From assembly GCA_024509875.1 (NCBI GenBank), contig JAMPIV010017554.1, positions 1-64,000 of the forward strand: a DNA stretch of 64,000 nucleotides, read 5' to 3'. The translations under genes and the position numbers were made by a program. This document shows positions 10,031-21,325 of this stretch, piece after piece (positions within the stretch are counted from its first letter, which is position 1; every line of letters begins with the position of its first letter). Below the pieces are notes generated by a model, which saw only the letters and a program-made list of their open reading frames with translations, was not told the DNA's origin and ran no database searches. The stretch comes from Oreohelix idahoensis. Lineage: Eukaryota > Mollusca > Gastropoda > Stylommatophora > Oreohelicidae.

Positions 10031-11545
10031 TCGTTAATCCACGACTTATTGGTTGACGAGAATATTGAAGAGGAAACTCAATCCTCTTATGAGTATGTGA
10101 TCTCTCTGAGAAAGAGAATCATAGATGCTTGTAGATTAGCTACTGCATCATCCGAACAAGCCAAAGAAAAAGCTCGTCTATTTGCAAACAAATATAGACG
10201 TCTTCGCCAGCTTATTCCTGGTGACGAAGCTTTTGTATTACTCCCTGCGCATAATAATCGTCTTTTAATTACCTGGAGAGGTCCTTTCAGGATCATCTCA
10301 AGAATATCCGATGTCGACTACATCGTTGATGTTAATGGTAAACATAAAACCTTCCACATTAATATGTTGAAGGAATATTACTCACGTCCTGATTATCTAC
10401 AATCAGTGTTCCAAGCAACTGACGATCCTACACCTCCTATTCAACACTATTCTAGTTTGTCAGTCATCCAAGAAGAGGAATCTTCTTTCGATGATGTACA
10501 ACTACCAATACCAGTTGTACCACTCCATTCCACTGAGAAATGGAATGATGTTACTATCTCATCTACTCTTACTGATGATCAACGTCAGCAAGTCTCTAAT
10601 ATTCTACACACGTATGAGGATGTCCTCACTGACATCCCAGGTCATACGTCAGTCATCCAACATGACATTATTCTGACTGACGATACACCGATTCGAGTTC
10701 GCCCATATCCTATTCCTTTACACTTTCGTGATAAGGTTGATAAGGAATTGGATGAGATGCTTCAATTAAATATAATTGAACCATCTTCATCACCATATTC
10801 TTCTTCTATGGTAATCATTAGGAAGAAGGACAACAATATACGTCTTTGCGTAGATTACAGGAAATTAAACAAAGTTACAAAATTCGATGCGGAACCATTA
10901 CCTCTTTTAGACGACTTATTAGAGAAATTATCTCATGCCACATTCTTTTCGAAATTTGACCTTTCAAAGGGTTATTGGCAAGTGCCATTAACCCCTAAAG
11001 CAAAGCCATTCACCGCTTTCTCGACGCCACGGGGTCTTTTTCAATGGAATTTTATGCCATTCGGTCTAATGAATGCGCCAGCTACCTTTGTACGCATGAT
11101 GCGCCGCATATTGTCTCATCGTCCCGATGTCATTACTTATATAGATGACATCTGTCTTTTCAGTGACTCTTGGGATGAACATATTCAGGGTTTAAAATCT
11201 TTACTTTCTACCTTACGGGATTATAACTTAACAGCGAAACCTTCAAAGGCTTTTGTCGGTTTTCATGACATCTCATTTCTTGGTCACCGTATAGGTCGCG
11301 GTTTAATGTATACAGAAGACAGTAACGTCTCTAAAATTTTAAACATCTCAGCACCTAAAACCAAAAAAAAACAAGTGAGGTCGCTCTTAGGACTAATACA
11401 GTTCTATTCTAAATTCATCCCTCATTTGTCTACTATAACTGCACCTCTTTCTTCGTTACTAAAGAAAGGCACATCTAATATAATAAAGTGGTCGCAGGAT
11501 CATCAAACGGCTTTAGATTATATAAAAACAATTTTTTTCAAATAA
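10010..11545 (+). CDS. int-rt: Integrase C-terminus plus reverse transcriptase of element A
   Basis: A 511-codon open frame. The first ~130 residues are the integrase C-terminal GPY/F module (WRGPFRIISRISDVDYIVDV). After a linker with an SVIQEEES stretch comes RT: RPYPIPLHF, the fingers (IRLCVDYRKLN), FDLSKGYWQVPL, FQWNFMPFGLMNAPATF and the catalytic YIDD of ITYIDDICLFSD. The connection (FLGHRIG, LLGLIQFYSKF, LSSLLKKG) follows. Fusing integrase directly to the N-side of RT demonstrates the integrase-RT order. The frame ends at a T7 run (11532-11538), where element C continues smoothly into RNase H, so a one-base indel is likely. Confidence 0.93.
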   Translation: MQPRGPMSLIHDLLVDENIEEETQSSYEYVISLRKRIIDACRLATASSEQAKEKARLFANKYRRLRQLIPGDEAFVLLPAHNNRLLITWRGPFRIISRISDVDYIVDVNGKHKTFHINMLKEYYSRPDYLQSVFQATDDPTPPIQHYSSLSVIQEEESSFDDVQLPIPVVPLHSTEKWNDVTISSTLTDDQRQQVSNILHTYEDVLTDIPGHTSVIQHDIILTDDTPIRVRPYPIPLHFRDKVDKELDEMLQLNIIEPSSSPYSSSMVIIRKKDNNIRLCVDYRKLNKVTKFDAEPLPLLDDLLEKLSHATFFSKFDLSKGYWQVPLTPKAKPFTAFSTPRGLFQWNFMPFGLMNAPATFVRMMRRILSHRPDVITYIDDICLFSDSWDEHIQGLKSLLSTLRDYNLTAKPSKAFVGFHDISFLGHRIGRGLMYTEDSNVSKILNISAPKTKKKQVRSLLGLIQFYSKFIPHLSTITAPLSSLLKKGTSNIIKWSQDHQTALDYIKTIFFK

Positions 11546-11558
11546 GCCTTTTTTAAGG

Positions 11559-12005
11559 TTGCCTAACAAAGATCTCACCTTTGTTCTTCGCAGTGATGCT
11601 TCTTCCTACGCTATCGCGGCAGTTTTGATGCAGGAATACGGAGGCACCTTATTTCCGGTTATGTACGTATCCAGAAAGCTTACGACGAGCGAGATGAAGT
11701 ATTCCGTTCTGGACAAAGAGCTCCTCGCTCTTGTCTGGTCAATCAATAAACTGGATCGTTATCTCCTCGGATCACACTTTGTGGTGGAATCCGACCAGAA
11801 AGCTCTTACAGCACTGAACACAGGGAACGTGAAGTCATCAAAGTCAGCGCGTTACGCTATTGCGCTTCAACCGTTCCATTTTGAGATACGAGCTATTCCT
11901 GGAGTACAGAATGTGTTTGCAGACTGTCTTTCAAGATGCCCTAGTGAACATGTCGAAATTAAACCACTTCCAGATGGTGAAACGTCCTCACAGAAACATG
12001 AATAA
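11559..12005 (+). CDS. rnh: RNase H domain of element A
   Basis: A 148-codon frame, shifted by one base from the RT frame at the T7 run. The first in-frame codon of the called stretch is TTG, so this is a continuation of pol and not an independent gene. Motifs: LRSDASSYAIAAVLMQE (first Asp), SVLDKELLALVW (Glu), VESDQKALTAL (Asp) and NVFADCLSRCP (last Asp). RNase H degrades the RNA of the RNA:DNA hybrid during cDNA synthesis. The protein ends shortly after the domain, with no chromodomain or envelope gene downstream. Confidence 0.92.
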   Translation: MPNKDLTFVLRSDASSYAIAAVLMQEYGGTLFPVMYVSRKLTTSEMKYSVLDKELLALVWSINKLDRYLLGSHFVVESDQKALTALNTGNVKSSKSARYAIALQPFHFEIRAIPGVQNVFADCLSRCPSEHVEIKPLPDGETSSQKHE

Positions 12006-12982
12006 CTTTGTACATGGTCACTGATTATACATCTGTGGAGACTATGTGTAGTTCTGCAGTATTCGTATATATATAACTTTCAGAATATACTTACGTATGG
12101 ATTATAACATTATTTCTTGTGAAGTAACGTTTTGTTAGAACGGGAACAGTGATATTAAAGTAACATTTTTTTTTAGTATGGAAACATTGGTAAGAGTGAC
12201 AAATAGACATTCACTATTGTTATGGAACAGATTACACTACATATCGTGTTCGTAAACGTATTTCAGACATGGTACATTTAGAACATATTCTTGTCGATTT
12301 AACTAGTTCTAAAAGAATATTAACAATGAGTGAAATTGAAATCACTTAGAATAAATTAGTAATTAGTTATTTGTTCATAAATTAAGTACTATTAATTAGT
12401 ATAATTCAATTTAATCAATTTGATTGATTATAAATCACACATCTACTAACTTTATTAGTGTTTCGCAATACGTGTATTCACGTATCCCACTACATGATAT
12501 CTCACTTTTAGATAACTAGTCAAACTTACTAGTGTTAGGAAATAGTAAGTGCGTTGCTTCTTAAAGTGTTTAATTATGCTTTGTTTCATTTTGCATGTTG
12601 TATTTTAAAATTTTCTGTTTTATTGATTCTTTTATCATTGATCATCATCAGTGTTGCTGTTCATTTTCATTTTTGAAATCATATGTTTCAAATTTCTTTT
12701 AAAAAAAAAATTTGGTTGAATTTTATTATCATCTTTTTTTTTATGGTTTATTTCATTTTCATTTTCAACTTCTTTTTACTTCGAATATTACCACATCGTT
12801 CCAAAGTAGGTCGATGGTGGATGTGTGCTTTAATGCATACTATCATTTAGTTATATTGTTTTCATTTAATATTCTTTTCTTAATATGATATAATTTTATG
12901 CATGTCAAAAAATCTTGTTGTAGTTTTGACTCACCTCTCTCGAGTAATTAGTTCGAAAAAAATTAATAGAATTAATTTTTTT
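12006..12982 (+). other. AT-rich 3' untranslated region of element A
   Basis: About 980 bp between the RNase H stop and the purine tract. It has T and A runs and no usable open frame, so an envelope gene is excluded at this position. Confidence 0.7.
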
Positions 12983-13003
12983 AAGGGGAGGTGATAAGGG
13001 AGC
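12983..13003 (+). promoter_or_regulatory. Polypurine tract of element A
   Basis: A run of purines with few interruptions (aaggggagg...aagggagc) directly before the 3' LTR. This is the expected plus-strand primer of an LTR retrotransposon. Confidence 0.8.
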
Positions 13004-14092
13004 TGTTACGTACATTTATTACCTACGGGGGTAGTCTTCGGTCCTGCCAAATGTACGCACCAGTTTTATATAGTTATATTATTTGTGCGTTCGATTGATT
13101 CACGCACTGACGTGCACAATGCTGTGTGAGTTGCTTTGGACGCACGTGTAACCTAGTTGAGTAGTTTCTGACGTCATGTAAGGGGCAGCTCGGACCATAT
13201 TTATGTCCGCTGTGTTATCCTTTGATTTTGGCAAATGTGAAGTAGCCATCAGTTGTATTCGTATCTATTGATCTTCATGGCGAAGTCAATAGTGGAAGTA
13301 TGAAGTAAGTGTCGCCCCATTTCTTATGGCAAGTTTAATTATGTAAATTAAAGTATCAGGCCGCTCCTATTAATGGTCTAGCGGGAATTCATCGGAGATG
13401 ACATTCCTAGAATTGGACACACGGAGTCGATAGCCTTTGGAATCTTTTCGTAGAGGGAGAATCCATATGTGGAATCAAGTTAATGAATATATATATGCTT
13501 CACATGTTTAATATGCCGTTTTACCTATGCCAAAGTCGTGGCATGGATACCGAGAGGTTAGCCAAGATGAAACACTAACCTGGTTGTATTGTTATATCTG
13601 CCTTTGTTTGGATTGGATATGCTATCTAAGAATTTTATGAAGAAAGTCTGGGATGCTTACAAGTATGATATAAATTATTGCTCCGTGAGAATGAATCCGT
13701 TTGCCTTAATAAACGTCCTTGGGAGAAGGTCAACGGACGTTAATACCATGTCTGTTATATGGTAATGGAAGTGATCCTTAGTCACTGGAATATAAGAGAA
13801 CTTAACTGTTAGAGAATCTACAACAACTATTAACAGTGATATTAACATTTTGACGTATGATCTTCGCATCTGTAACTATGATTGTCCTGTTCCACTTCGT
13901 TGGTGTCACGTCAATAAAATATATGTACAGTAATCACCGACTTGTGTGCTGCCAATACTTGCCCAGTTCACCCAATTCAACGATACTTGTTGGAATTTTC
14001 GTTTGAAGAACATTGTTGACATTCATTCCGTTTTAACCATTCGCGTTTCAATTTACCTCTTCACTGAACTCAACGATAAAATGGAGTCAACA
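13004..14092 (+). repeat. 3' LTR of element A
   Basis: 1089 bp, matching 4801-5889 with about four differences seen by eye. Confidence 0.97.
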
Positions 14093-14838
14093 GAACTCAA
14101 CAAAAGGCATACAGGTTTATTCAGTATTGTATTCTGATTCATCATGTGGTTATATGATTTTTGTGATTCAGAAATTGTGTAAGTATGAACCAATTTTCAT
14201 GCTTTTGATTTGCCAAGGTATTTGGTTAGACCATGTTTGTGAACGACGACATGCACTTAGATTGAAGAAAAGTGGAAACATGATATATCTCCCTACGGAC
14301 TAAGGAAAATATGGAGAGATAGATAAAGCAGAAAAGAAACCCAGTAGCATAAGAAGTGCTAACCCCTGGTACAGGATCACCCAAAAAAAAATATATAGGA
14401 GATAAAATTAAAGGTGGAACGATGAACCATGAACCAGCAATAACTCATTGCCTGATTATGAATATAAATGCCGCCGGCATGCATGTCTGCACAAACTGAT
14501 GAGCTGCATTTTGTATATAGATTTAGAATTGACTTGTTGCATTGTTGAAAGCAAACCAATAAACCTTTGACAATTACCAGCTGTTGATCATTTTAATACA
14601 GTTGACTATTGTAAGGAATATGTTGCATTTCTACCCAACTTACAAGACTCTTAACAAATAAAACAACATCAGCAATTGAGAGGAATTTAAAGAAATAAAA
14701 TACGAACCTGGTCCACTATACCTAAGTGAGCTAAGAAACACCTCTGGCGAATGGCCAGTTAATCAAACTCACTCGAAAAACATAGAACACTATCTAGTGC
14801 CGTGCCGGTACTAATAAGAAACCTACACCCGGCCACAC
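14093..14838. other. Unannotated spacer between elements A and B
   Basis: No gene, terminal repeat or known element is visible. The short minus frame at 14377-14559 has no family motif. Confidence 0.5.
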
Positions 14839-15001
14839 ATAGACAACATCAAATATAGATTAGACAACGATAATATAACTATAGACAACATCAAACATAG
14901 ATCAGATCAAGATATATATAACTACAGACAACATCAAACATAGATCAGACCAAGATAATATAACTATAGACAACATCAAACAGAAATCAGACCAAGAAAA
15001 T
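14839..15001. repeat. 42-bp minisatellite, left part
   Basis: Nearly four units containing gacaacatcaaacatagatc, with unit starts near 14869, 14911 and 14954. The array resumes at 22288 on the far side of element B, so B inserted inside it. Confidence 0.85.
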
Positions 15002-15963
15002 TGTTACCACCTTCAGTTATGTTGCTGTGGTATAATGATACTGTAGAGGCTGGCACTGCTGACAAGGATGTTGTCAGAAAAAGGTCGGGCTTATTAACAG
15101 TGGCCGACAGTCTTATAACAACGCGAATACAGTGGGTTGTAGGAACGGGCCAATGATGATAATGTGAACATAACTGTGGCGGTTGGGTCATGAAGGTTGA
15201 CCAACGTATAAGAAATCTGGACTGGACCCATGGTATCACATTAATGACGATTTATTCAACGTAGACGGATTCATCATAGACATAGATAATCAGTTATACA
15301 ATTGACAGTAGCACTTCATCAAATTATGTTTCATTAGAACATGGCATCAATCACTAAATTGACCGACTCTCTGACCGCCGACGTCTCAAGGACGGCGGAA
15401 GCTCTGCGGTGAACAGTTCTGGTATTCTAGTATTCATAACGGAACTTTGACTAATACGAAGGGTTTTAGGGAAGAAACCCTGAAAATATTATATAGTACG
15501 ATCCAGATAAAAATCAGCAAGGATATGGGCACACTAGCGACACGCCCCGACAAGACGTGTCGAAGTTCTACCAAATCTTGTTACGAAAAAATACGGTACC
15601 AACTATGATACATAATCAAGCCATGTGTTGGCTAGAACAAACACTCCACACAGGGGATGTGTAATATTATCTCTTCGTTGAGTCTTCCCACGACTTGGTG
15701 TAAGACTCACAATAATCTCCGTCAAAAGACGTCTGTCTCAAACAATAGACTGTATGGATCTCTCTGTACAGCGTAATTGCTGGTTGGCAACAAAAACCGA
15801 TCGCACCGAGTTGCGCTATTTGGTTCAAGTATTGTGAACGACGGCGCGTAAATAAATAGACATATACAACTTACTTAGATGCGCTCACATGTGCGTCTAT
15901 CAAGACTAGACGGGCATGTGAGAGTCTCACACAGTTAACACCCACACGAAAAAAGACTTAACA
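15002..15963 (-). repeat. 3' LTR of element B
   Basis: Direct repeat of 21326-22287, equal length. On the + strand it begins tgttaccacc and ends gacttaaca. Confidence 0.95.
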
Positions 15964-16010
15964 GTTTACATCGCGTCCCCCCCCCTTCCCCCGGAGGAAG
16001 AAAAAAAGCT
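15964..16010 (-). promoter_or_regulatory. Polypurine tract of element B
   Basis: Seen on the + strand as a C-rich run (tcccccccccttcccccgg). On the minus strand it is a G/A tract just upstream of the 3' LTR. Confidence 0.65.
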
Positions 16011-17059
16011 TTGCTTTTTTTTTTTTTATTGATTAGTATACCGGAGAAGTCGAGCAAGTTCCATTTAACAAATCAATTTAACACCAGACAAATATAATTA
16101 ATGTTAAGTCATTAGAAGAAATTAACAAGTGGGATGAAAATGTGTAAAAGGAATCAAATACTAAATTCAAACAAAAGAAATGAAACATCGTGTACCAAAA
16201 ACATGAACAAAATACAAATCAAGAAGTGGTAAATGAAATGAGATAATGAAATAATAGAAGTGAAGAATGAAAAGAAATGGTGACGCAAGAGATAGAAATT
16301 AATAAAGATGAAAAACATGTCAACTAGTGAACAAAATCAAAATGTGTAATGTATGCATGTATGCGATGTATGCGCAGAAATGGAACAACTGGTAAACAGA
16401 ATTAAACAAAAATCAATGTGTAAATTAAAACACTAGAATCAAACAACACATTCCAAAGAGAGAGTGTAGGAAGAATCAACTATACAGCGTACGCCAACGA
16501 ATGATAGGCAAGTACGGCAATATTAACTATCTTGTTATGCAAAATATATCAAGCGCTAATGATGCGCGACCATTAAATAACTGAGGTTAGCCGAATTAGT
16601 TCGGCGAAAGATATATCCTAATTAAAAAATTAATGTCATAAATTGAACACATTGTTCCTTGTACATTCCATTATTAATAGTTACTCGATAAATATATTAT
16701 TGAAAAGTGTCATGAAAACTAGGAAAAAAAATGTCATTAATATGTTCACGTGTGAGAACGTTCTGAGTTAGTCACTGTAGTTCTTTTGATATAAATCGAT
16801 ATAAATCGCACAAAATGAAATAGCGAACGATCAAAGATACTGGTCGTTAAATATTATGGAAATCACATGAAAATGTGAGGTAGTTATCAAATATTACAAT
16901 ATAGTCTAATGATGTGATTATTGAAATGCCATATTCAAAAACGAGCTCATTGCTGGGAAAACGTAAAGAATCAATTGACGTCATAGTCTACAAGTAGCAA
17001 AATGTCAGTGATGACTGGGTAGCTTAGTGTCGTCACCATCTGAGAGTTGTAGCGGCCCT
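16011..17059 (-). other. 3' untranslated region of element B
   Basis: A-rich on the + strand (T-rich on the element strand), without a coding frame. It corresponds to the AT-rich 3' region of element A. Confidence 0.55.
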
Positions 17060-17756
17060 GTAGAACTTTGTGGGCATCTGGATAACACGTCAAATACTGC
17101 GGTGTCAGAATCCCTGATGGCTTATAATGTGAAGTCAAATGACCGTAAGGTGAGAGTACATCTCGCAGATTTCGATTTCAGTAGGACCGTACTCTGAAGT
17201 CCATGAATTGCAGCTACAGTTAATGGTTAGTAGAAACGAAGTGCAGGGTTGAGAGTATCCACATAACCCGGCAGCAAAACAGCCCCGAGTCCCCTCGACA
17301 TGGCGAACCTGCGAATAATGAAATAAAAGGACCTGTTCCGTAACCGTATGATATTATTTGATGAAAATATTAATTTATCCTACCGCATGTGGTCTGGTAC
17401 AGTTTAGACCACTGTGGCATGTCAGGCAAACCTTTCTTTAACAAATGAGAAACGGTAGCAGTGACAGTAGCCAAAACAGTGATGAACGTACTACCGATAT
17501 AGGAATACAAAATCGTCCGAAGAAAATTACAGCGTGGGAAGGAAGTCACGATGAGGATAATGCGCTGCATGAAATACAGGCACAAGAAAAAACACGAACC
17601 AACATGACAGTGCGTAATGACGAACAGGGAAGTCATAAAAATATAAAAGTAATGACGACTGACTATCTGAGATGTCGTGTCAGACAAAAGAAAAGTAGTC
17701 GACAAAGGCATAGATCTAACAGGATGAACTGATGTCATAGCATTTGTACTGGGCAA
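17060..17756 (-). pseudogene. Residual RT connection and RNase H of element B
   Basis: The frame 17756-17370 contains SHLLKKGLPDMPQWSK, matching SLLKKGSPNMVRWSQ in the RT connection of element C. Upstream residues align loosely with the YxDD-to-connection part of RT. Near 17065-17125 the minus strand encodes AIRDSDTAVFDVLSRCPQS, the end of RNase H (compare NVMADILSRCP in C). Catalytic motifs are lost. The stretch 17756-17370 is in the same frame as the gag-protease frame upstream. Confidence 0.6.
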
Positions 17757-17819
17757 TGAAAGAAGGATGAGAAAGACAATAAAGATGTAAAACCAGACAT
17801 GAGTGAATCTGGACGAGCG

Positions 17820-20213
17820 TCAAATTTCAAAAGTAGAATAGTGAGTGCGACAAAAAGAAGATGGCCAGGACAAGACTGAGCTAACCGGCCCAGAAAGAAA
17901 GGTAAATAATCCCACAAGAAATACAAATGCATGGAGAACTAAGTCCGAACATGTGGTAAAGGACTTACAAGTCATTGCAGGAAAGAAGTTGCAACCCACG
18001 TGAGTGGATGTAGATTCATTTGTGGTGACAAATTTAGTGTGTATATCAGACACAACAGAGGAATCTTCCTCTTTAATAGTAACCAAAGAAGACTTATAAT
18101 TTGAGCAACGACGAACTGAAGTATGTTGTAATGGGCTCAAAGAAGCACCAAAATTGGTATAATGAATAATAGTATCACTGGTACTGCAAGATCCCACTAC
18201 ATTAGCAGAACGCATCGCGTTAGCAGAATGGACTTGGGGATTAGTTTTTGGCATAGTCGTGAAGGTGGCGGCAGTAAGGTTATGTTGCTGTTCACAAACA
18301 GCGATTTGTACCGGAGTACACACCTTTATACCATGTACCAATCATACAGTAAGGTCAGCGATCGGTGACTGGAGCATGCAGGCATGTACATAACCTGTAA
18401 AAAATGGTGTAGCAATGTGTACGATGGCAGTCGGAAATGTCTCAACTGTGCCACCGAATGTTATACACTTTACTCTTTTACCTGTTGCGCAAGATGGGTG
18501 AACTAGGGATTGCCTAATTCCAACAGTAGAGCACCCTGAATCAAAGAGCACACAGACATAAGTATTATTCACAAATCCTCTGTGTAAGATAAGAGAGCCA
18601 GTCCCGTCATGTGCAGATAGGGCAGACAGAGTCGGCAGACGATGACCGCAACTCAAAGTCGTAATCGCATCAGGCTGAAATAAAGTTTTGCACTCAGGGC
18701 ACTTCGATGCCTGCTCAAAGTCAATAGAACATGAAGATGCATTATGAACATTATTACTGTCACCTTGATTTAAATTCGTTTGAGGATCATGCTGAGCTGA
18801 GTTAGCATGGCGATGCGACTTATCATTTGAAGAACCACCTCTACATCTGGATCGATTTTGACTATTATCCCTGACGTAATTATTGTTATTTTCTCTATTG
18901 GGACCATTATTTTGATTTGAACCCCAAGGAGAATTATTATGATAATTATGTTCCCTTTGACCAAAATATCTGTTAGAAGAATTTTGTTGGTTTTGAGAAA
19001 AATTAGAGCGTGATTGCCAATCACTGGCGTGATTATCTCTTCTATAATTCCCTGAATTATTTCTATTAAAATCCTGTGGCATATTAGATTGCCTCAAGTT
19101 TTGCTGTGCTGGAGAATCACCACGGAATGGTTTCCCTTTATAAGAATTGAAATTCTTATAATCTCCGTTTCTAAAGTTACGATCAGCACTATGTAATCTA
19201 TTGTCAAAATGATTTCCGTGCAGCATAGCAGAGGCAACAGGCAATCCATCTCTGACTTGAGAATGGCTAACAATAATATTTGGATGGGCTGTGACATATT
19301 GTCGACAATATTGTTCCATATTTTTTAAGTTTGTGAGCTTCCGCTCATGTAGAAAAGAAAGAAATTATGCATTGACTGAAGTCATGACTTTATCGCGAAG
19401 CATAAAGTCGACGAGGGCTTCAAAAGTATGTTCCATCTTCGAGAGCTCAATCCACCTATTAAATGTGAGGCGTATATTTGCTATAAACTCAGTGAAATCC
19501 TTTCCGGTCTCCGGCAATAAAGATTTGAAAGGGAGACAATATCCGTCCTCATCAAGTTGGTATTTCTGAAGCAGAGCAGCTCTGACAGCATCGTAGTTAT
19601 TCTTGTCAGGTTCTTGCAACATATTAACAGTCGTCATTGCTTCACCTGAGAGAAGTTCCATCAGTCGTACACAGTATTCCGACTTATCAATTTTATGAGC
19701 CTCGCATACGGTCTCGAACCTAGTTAGGTAAAATAGTACATCGTCGGAGGGTGGCTTAAAGTGTGGCAACCTGATTTTGAAATACTTAGTAATGTTCTTG
19801 TGAGAGGAAGCCTGATCCTCCGGAGCATTATGTGAATTATTCCCGTTCATTAACTTGAGTTTTTCAAGTTCCAAAGCTATCAAAGTTTGCTCATGTAGTC
19901 TCCGGTTTTCATTCTCAGTAGCCTCTATCTGAAGTCGTTTTTCTTCAGCTGCCATCTGAAGTCTCTGTTTATCGGCTTATATCTGAAGTCTCTGTTTATC
20001 GGCTTCTATCTGAAGTCTCTTTTCATCCGCTTCCATCTGAAGTCTCTGTTTATCTGCTTCTAACTGAAGTCTTTGTTTCTTTTCTTCTGCGTCTATCTTG
20101 TGTTTTTCAAGTTCCTGAGCTTTTGCATACTCAGCGAGTGCAAATTGTTTCAACTCCTCAGTGTCCATGCCTAATGCTTTACCTTATTTGATAAAGTAAT
20201 CTAAAGTGGACAT
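17820..20213 (-). pseudogene. gag-pr: Gag-protease of element B with four in-frame stops
   Basis: Starts at ATG 20213 (MSTLDYFIK) and stays in one frame to 17820, broken only by nonsense codons at 20184-20186, 19977-19979, 19365-19367 and 18342-18344. Order: a coiled coil with repeated LQ(I/M)EADKQR heptads; a SCAN-like capsid (19830 to about 19310, including FNRWIELSKMEHTFEALVDF); an Asn/Arg/Gly-rich basic tail; CPEC...CGH (18703-18641); and protease FDSGCSTVG (about 18520-18550). After the protease the text moves quickly to SSLVTIKEEDSS, which resembles the SVIQEEES linker ahead of RT in A, so integrase appears deleted. The following 150 residues are hydrophobic and unclear. The lack of frameshifts contrasts with A and C. 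Confidence 0.85.
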
Positions 20214-21325
20214 CGTGTCTACTTTTATAAGTATTTAACTTACTTAATCAAATATATTTCAAAAAGGTTAAAATTTATCCCTTACTTAACATGTGACAAG
20301 TTCCTGTCCACAAAACCTGTGTAATTTCCTATATTTACTGGAATTGCTAATATTACAAATCAATCATTAAGTTATGTATTACAATAAAATAATAAGTCAT
20401 ATAAGTAGAAGATACAAGATGCATACAATGGGAACAACAATTACTGAGACAAGATAATAAAGAACAAATGAAAACGTTCACAGAATCAACAAAATAGTAA
20501 AGCAGAACTAAAGGGGACAAATGTTACAAAGCTTGCAATGATAGCTGCGAAGAAGAAAACTAGACAAGTATATACAATAAATAAAGTATAAACAATTAAT
20601 TTGTATAAAGATTAACGACAGTAAGATTGAGGAAGACGATTACAAACAAAGTGAATCATGAAACTAAGGCACAGTGAAAGAAAAACATTACAATAACAAC
20701 ATTGAAAACAGCACATCACGTCTAAACAATTATTGTCACAGACAACCAACGCAGTGGACTAAAAATCCATCAGCAAACATTTGCTGGAACTTTCACTGTG
20801 GGAAATCTGCAAAAAGTCCCTAAAAAGCACTTACGTAAGCCCGGGGGTGAATCTGGGATGTTTCGCTACGTAAGTCGCCTCCCAACCGGCCCGCATAAAA
20901 CATGGAACATAGAACATTAAGGTACATAGTGGACATATTAAAGAAAGGCTCAACGTACAAACATGCAACAGTGGTACAGAACACCAATATAGTATCCACT
21001 TATCTTTTTAGAAAGAAAAAATCCCGGCCTTCGCGACACTAACGACACTGGGTCTCGGGTGTTGCATGGATGAGCCTGAAGACAGAACGTAATGCAGTCC
21101 AACGTTGACCCTGACAGTGTACGCAAGTCCGGATCACTTGAAGGTCAAACTGGATGACCGTTGGGTAGACTTCAAACAAATGCTGTGTCGTTGACAGTGT
21201 TGACTCGAAAAAATTGATGTATTTGACACATCTTGGCATTTGTCATACGAATCTTGATTATCGTCATACTGGAAACTTGAGATTCTTGTAAAACTTTCTT
21301 CGTCCCCGTACTCTGGCCCACCAGC
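20214..21325 (-). other. 5' leader and primer site of element B
   Basis: A non-coding leader of 1.1 kb. Two bases inside the 5' LTR the minus strand reads TGGTGGGCCAG (21323-21313). These are the same eleven bases found in element C and are the likely primer binding site. Confidence 0.6.

Larger units (their letters stand above)
4801..14092 (+). mobile_element. LTR retrotransposon A, Gmr1-like Ty3/gypsy, full length
   Basis: This 9292-bp element is bounded by 1089-bp LTRs that begin tgttacgtac and end gagtcaaca. Between them lie a 1.08-kb leader, gag-protease, integrase, reverse transcriptase, RNase H, a 0.98-kb AT-rich 3' region and a purine tract. Integrase precedes RT, while the protein motifs are gypsy-type; this is the Gmr1-like arrangement. 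By eye I found about four mismatches between the LTRs (near 5216, 5569, 5738 and 5779), so insertion was recent. The flanks (catat on the left, gaact on the right) show no target duplication. Reading frames are broken at about 9210, at 9486-9488, near 9902 and at 11532-11538. Confidence 0.95.

Noticed and set aside
17370..18100. Envelope-like membrane protein in element B
   Set aside because: Hydrophobic stretches exist, but the end of the same frame matches the RT connection (SHLLKKGLPDMPQWS), and A and C have no gene there.
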